From Pullulanibacillus pueri (GTDB lineage Bacteria > Bacillota > Bacilli > Bacillales > Sporolactobacillaceae), in NCBI RefSeq assembly GCF_014639255.1, contig NZ_BMFV01000012.1, positions 1 to 64,000 of the forward strand: a stretch of DNA of 64,000 nucleotides, given 5' to 3'. Position 1 is the stretch's first letter. Each line of letters opens with the position of its first letter. Made by a program: the position numbers and the translations under genes. Under the pieces are notes generated by a model. The model did not search any database and was not told where the DNA came from. It saw only the letters and a program-made list of their open reading frames with translations. This document shows, one piece after another, positions 60,741 through 64,000 of this stretch.

Positions 60741-61838
60741 TTATCCAATCCGACATTCTTGCAAAACACGGTCAGTCAATTTACATCCCAATCCTGGCTC
60801 TTCAGGAAGATTATAATAACCTTCTTTGACTTGGATCGGGTTTTCCCAAATGTCTGCGATAGATTCATAACAATACTCTACCATTGGTGCATTCGGAGTA
60901 ACGGCTGCCAATTGGACATGGAGTTTCTGTTGCACATTAGTATGAGGGATACATTCAAGATTATAACTGCGGGCAAGTGCAGCAACATCAAGCCATTCAT
61001 CAATGCCTGAGAGCTTTGTACAGTCTGCCTGAACAATATCAACAGCGCCCATTTCAATATAATCCCGAAAATCATATTTAGTGTAAATTGTCTCACCAAC
61101 AGCAATGGGGACATCGAGTCTGTGAGCCAACTCTGCGTGGGCCTTTTTATCAAAAGGATGCATAGGTTCTTCTAACCATTCAATATTAAATTCTTCTAGA
61201 CGTCTCCCCCATACAATCGCCGTTTTTAAATCCCAAACCGTGTTAACATCTACCATTAATTTTACTTTATCTCCAAGTGCTTGTCGGACTGCCTTTACGC
61301 GTGCGTAATCCTCACTTGGATCGGGACGCCCTAACTTCATTTTAACGGCATCAAAACCACGATCCACAATTTTAGACATATCTTGTATAAGTTCATCGGT
61401 GGACCATGACAACCAACCACCATCCGTGTTATAAGCTTTGACTTTATCTTTACAAGCACCAAGATATTTCCATAAAGGTTGACCCGCTATCTTCAGGCGA
61501 ATATCCCAAAGGGCAAGATCGATCGCGCATAATCCAACTTGAGTTATCCCCACTCGACCAATAAAATGATTAGAATAGTGGAGTTCACGTACAATTTGTT
61601 TATGTTGAAGAGGATCTTTACCTTTTAATAAGGGTGCATAATTATCGTCTATAACAACCTGTACTGCTCGCGTTCCCTTAGTATAGTTCCAATTGAAGCC
61701 CCAACCACTAATCCCCTCATCGGTGTCCAGCCGGACAGCAATAAATTCTACTGATTCCAATCGGGTTTGAGAGTCCGTAATCGCTCTCTGTTTCAAAGGA
61801 ACATCAAGTAAATAAGTCTCAACATTTGTGATTTTCAT
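60741..61838 (-). CDS. Enolase-superfamily sugar-acid dehydratase (probable L-fuconate dehydratase)
   Basis: A 365-residue mandelate-racemase-subgroup enzyme. The KxK base is in FDAVKMKLGRP (about residues 164-166), Mg ligands are D in LMVDVNTVWD, E in EWLEEPMHPF and E in PIAVGETIYT, and the C-terminal base His is in LECIPHTNVQQKLHV. The family dehydrates aldonic acids to 2-keto-3-deoxy acids. Flanking fucosidases and the FAH and SDR genes point to L-fuconate, but galactonate-type specificity cannot be excluded. It lies 81 bases downstream of fucosidase (3). Confidence 0.88.
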   Translation of the reverse strand: MKITNVETYLLDVPLKQRAITDSQTRLESVEFIAVRLDTDEGISGWGFNWNYTKGTRAVQVVIDDNYAPLLKGKDPLQHKQIVRELHYSNHFIGRVGITQVGLCAIDLALWDIRLKIAGQPLWKYLGACKDKVKAYNTDGGWLSWSTDELIQDMSKIVDRGFDAVKMKLGRPDPSEDYARVKAVRQALGDKVKLMVDVNTVWDLKTAIVWGRRLEEFNIEWLEEPMHPFDKKAHAELAHRLDVPIAVGETIYTKYDFRDYIEMGAVDIVQADCTKLSGIDEWLDVAALARSYNLECIPHTNVQQKLHVQLAAVTPNAPMVEYCYESIADIWENPIQVKEGYYNLPEEPGLGCKLTDRVLQECRIG

Positions 61839-61919
61839 TTAGAAGTCTCCTCATATTATTCTATTCTCTTTTTTTAAAAGAACTCTTTTTCGGCTCATTC
61901 AGCATTGTATTGATCCTTT

Positions 61920-63236
61920 CTATTCCTTTAAGAAAATTTCCACCACGGGCACGGTAACGTTTGGTTTTTGTACAGGGAGCTCAAGCGTCACACTATCGGG
62001 CGCTATTTCCCATTCAGTACTCGTAATCACTTCATTTGGATCATGCTCTTTATAATGAATTTCTGAAGCGTCATGAAGGAATTGAGCATATTCGATTTTA
62101 CCTGATAAACCTTTTAAATGAACATGCTTAAACGGCCATGAGAAGAGATGTAAATATAAGCGGTTTCCTCTCTGCGTATATCGACAGTCAACAGGAGCCT
62201 GGAAGTTGCTCGCCGCCGCGCCGTAAATTGACCGTGAGTGAAGCCTCATCCACTGCCCAATCCCTTGTAAAGTCTCTAGCGAACGCTCATCAAATTCCCC
62301 ACGTCCATTTGGTCCGACATTTAATAATAGATTTCCATTTTTCGACACTGTATCAATCAACATTTTTACAAGCATATCAACCGATTTCCAGTCAAGATTA
62401 TCTCTGTCATATCCCCAGCTCCCATTTAACGTTTGACAGGCTTCCCAAAGGACCGGCAAGTCATTTATTTCTATCGGAGCATTCGGCTGATACTGTTCAG
62501 GTGTCACTACTCCTCGCCCTAAGTCTAGGCGATCATTTAAAATGATATCAGGCTGTAATTCGAAGATCATTTTCTCTAATTCTTCTGAGTGCCAATCCTC
62601 AGCCCCTTTACCTTTGGACCAGCCCCAATCTTGGTGTGGATAAGAGAAATCAAACCATAAATAATCGATCTTTCCATAGTTTGTGAGTAATTCGCGCACT
62701 TGTCCATGCAAATATTCACGGTATTTTTGAATCTCCCTCCCAGAGGCTTTGGCTTTAAAAGCTTCATCCTCCCGTTGAGGATGCAGACCATCAATGGGAA
62801 AATCAGGATGATGCCAATCAATTAAAGAATGATAGAAACCTACTTTTAACCCTTCTTCACGAAAGGCTTCCACCATTTCCTTCAACAAATCCTTATTGGC
62901 AGGTGTGTTTGTAGCCTTGTAATCTGTTAATTGAGAATCCCAAAGAGCAAAGCCCTCGTGATGTTTTGTGGTTATTACAAAATACTTCATTCCAGCCTCT
63001 TTGGCCGCTTTTGCCCATTTTTGAGGTTGATATAAATCAGGCTCAAAGTGTTTAAAATACTTTCTATACGTATCAGGATGAATCTTTTCACGATTCATCA
63101 CCCATTCATGACGTGCAGCTGCGGCATATAGCCCCCAATGAATAAACAATCCAAACCGATCATGAATTAGCCATGTGGGATCCCCATAATAATTTGGGAT
63201 ATTTGCATAGTTTGTTTCTTCTGTTCTGACACTCAT
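61920..63236 (-). CDS. Alpha-L-fucosidase, GH29-type (3)
   Basis: A 438-residue GH29 enzyme without signal peptide: IHDRFGLFIHWGLYAAAARH, KYFVITTKHHEGFALWDSQL, VGFYHSLIDWHHPDFP and nucleophile D in KIDYLWFDFSYPHQD (about residue 195). NGNLLLNVGPNGRGEFDERS ends the barrel; a beta domain of about 90 residues follows. It resembles classical GH29A fucosidases most of the three. First gene of a unit with the dehydratase. The 190-bp space upstream has a cre-like TGAAACCCTTTTCA (63366-63379) with one central mismatch, hinting at carbon catabolite control. Confidence 0.9.
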   Translation of the reverse strand: MSVRTEETNYANIPNYYGDPTWLIHDRFGLFIHWGLYAAAARHEWVMNREKIHPDTYRKYFKHFEPDLYQPQKWAKAAKEAGMKYFVITTKHHEGFALWDSQLTDYKATNTPANKDLLKEMVEAFREEGLKVGFYHSLIDWHHPDFPIDGLHPQREDEAFKAKASGREIQKYREYLHGQVRELLTNYGKIDYLWFDFSYPHQDWGWSKGKGAEDWHSEELEKMIFELQPDIILNDRLDLGRGVVTPEQYQPNAPIEINDLPVLWEACQTLNGSWGYDRDNLDWKSVDMLVKMLIDTVSKNGNLLLNVGPNGRGEFDERSLETLQGIGQWMRLHSRSIYGAAASNFQAPVDCRYTQRGNRLYLHLFSWPFKHVHLKGLSGKIEYAQFLHDASEIHYKEHDPNEVITSTEWEIAPDSVTLELPVQKPNVTVPVVEIFLKE

Positions 63237-63429
63237 CTAAAGACCTCCTTCAATAAATTTAATCACTTATCATTTTTTTGCATCATGCATTTTCCCTCAT
63301 TATACTATCAATAGGAGTGAGGTAAATTGCGAAAAACGGCATTATTGTACTCTTTATTGATATCATGAAACCCTTTTCATTTATTGTTTTAAAATGAATA
63401 ACGTGCATCCTAATTTTCTCGCAAACAAC

Positions 63430-64000
63430 CTATAATTCTACCATGGCTTTAATCACCTTAGACTCCGGTTGAAGCCACTTATCGAAATGATCGATGAGAT
63501 CATCAAACCGACAACGGTGAGAAAGATAACCTTTAATGTCGATATTCCCTAATCTTAAATTCTCAATCACAAAATGAAAGTCTTCACGTGTTGCATTTCG
63601 ACTGGCCATCAATGTTAATTCTTTGCCATGGAAGTCAGGGTCAGAGAATGTGATCTCATGTTTCATTAATCCGACAAAGACAAGGGTCCCACCATGCGCA
63701 ACATATTGAAAGGATTGGTTCATAGAGTGTTGGTTCCCTGTCGCATCAAAAACAACGGTCGGAAAGTCGCCATTGGTGATCCTCGCTAATTCTTCCATTG
63801 ATTGTCCTGTGGTCGGATTAACAGTAGCATCTACCTTAGCCCATTCCTTACTAAATTGAAGTCGCTCTTCATTAACATCCATCGCTATGACTTTTGCTTG
63901 CTTCTGCTTAGCCAGGGCCATAACCCCCAAACCAATTGGACCTGCTCCAATAACCATGATGTATTGTCCAGCTCGTAGTCCTGACCTTCTGACGGCGTGG
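63430..64000 (-). CDS. Zinc-type alcohol dehydrogenase, partial at window edge
   Basis: The C-terminal 190 residues of a medium-chain dehydrogenase. The frame stays open to the window edge (RSGLRAGQYIMVIGAGPIGL), giving the NAD-binding GAGPIGLGVMALAKQK loop, VIAMDVNEERL with the D of NAD preference, and VVFDATGNQHSMNQSFQYVA. The zinc-binding half is outside the window. Similar genes accompany fucose and galactose oxidation loci, so L-fucose or a related alcohol is a plausible substrate, inferred from context alone. Confidence 0.88.
   Translation of the reverse strand, partial: HAVRRSGLRAGQYIMVIGAGPIGLGVMALAKQKQAKVIAMDVNEERLQFSKEWAKVDATVNPTTGQSMEELARITNGDFPTVVFDATGNQHSMNQSFQYVAHGGTLVFVGLMKHEITFSDPDFHGKELTLMASRNATREDFHFVIENLRLGNIDIKGYLSHRCRFDDLIDHFDKWLQPESKVIKAMVEL

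Noticed and set aside
1..64000. CRISPR array, prophage or restriction-modification system
   Set aside because: No regularly spaced direct repeats, cas genes, phage structural genes or methylase/endonuclease pairs were seen.

Overview
The window comes from a spore-forming, low-GC Gram-positive bacterium of the order Bacillales. The evidence is an alpha/beta-type small acid-soluble spore protein gene with a sigma-G-like promoter, the gene order parE-parC, strong AGGAGG ribosome binding sites with frequent GTG and TTG starts, a YunD-type nucleotidase, FusB-type and LCP proteins, and interspersed repeats of a type I associate with Bacillaceae. I cannot name the genus from sequence alone. No rRNA, tRNA or CRISPR array was seen.

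Positions 1-11,300 form an accessory gene-cassette region. It holds about 17 small, mostly single-gene units, almost all on the minus strand: acetyltransferases, four P-loop kinase-like proteins, Nudix, PHP, NTF2-like, a retropepsin-like pair, a DUF5316 protein and several broken genes. They are separated by at least ten degenerate copies of an intergenic repeat whose core resembles TTGAACTAACGGGGCAG followed by TTAGTTGAAGAAG. Positions 11,500-16,100 carry a secreted protein of unknown function, a frameshifted LCP gene, an IS200 remnant, a broken DUF1062 gene, a possible structured element and a DinB protein.

Positions 16,100-28,000 hold conserved core genes: topoisomerase IV (parC, parE), an M32 carboxypeptidase, the spore protein gene, an amino-acid/polyamine antiporter and a chemoreceptor. 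Interspersed repeats fill the large gaps. Positions 28,000-43,200 hold a broken FusB gene, a chimeric DUF1906 remnant, a regulator, a methyltransferase, YunD, signal peptidase I, a frameshifted phosphotransferase, a RibD-C reductase and a broken cupin gene. They also hold an ECF sigma / PadR / SEDS operon, a SNF2 helicase, a VanZ protein and a DUF523 protein.

Positions 43,300-49,500 hold a Fur-regulated siderophore uptake locus (binding protein divergent from two permeases, no ATPase) and a MocR regulator divergent from GNAT and PaiB genes.

Positions 49,700-64,000 are a fucoside utilisation locus. It has a LacI regulator, an ABC importer of LplB/LplC type with a (frameshifted) lipoprotein, three different cytoplasmic GH29-type alpha-L-fucosidases, an enolase-superfamily dehydratase, two short-chain dehydrogenases, a FAH-family hydrolase and a zinc alcohol dehydrogenase running off the window edge. 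Together these suggest import of fuco-oligosaccharides, intracellular release of L-fucose and its non-phosphorylative oxidation to pyruvate and lactate. A 44-bp perfect palindrome and several TTATCG(A/G)TAAC-type sites look like operators for the LacI protein.

A recurring oddity is the number of genes broken by one-base indels (DUF2441, LCP, FusB, DUF1906, phosphotransferase, solute-binding protein) or a single in-frame stop (DUF1062, cupin). Either accessory genes are decaying here or the assembly has residual indel errors.
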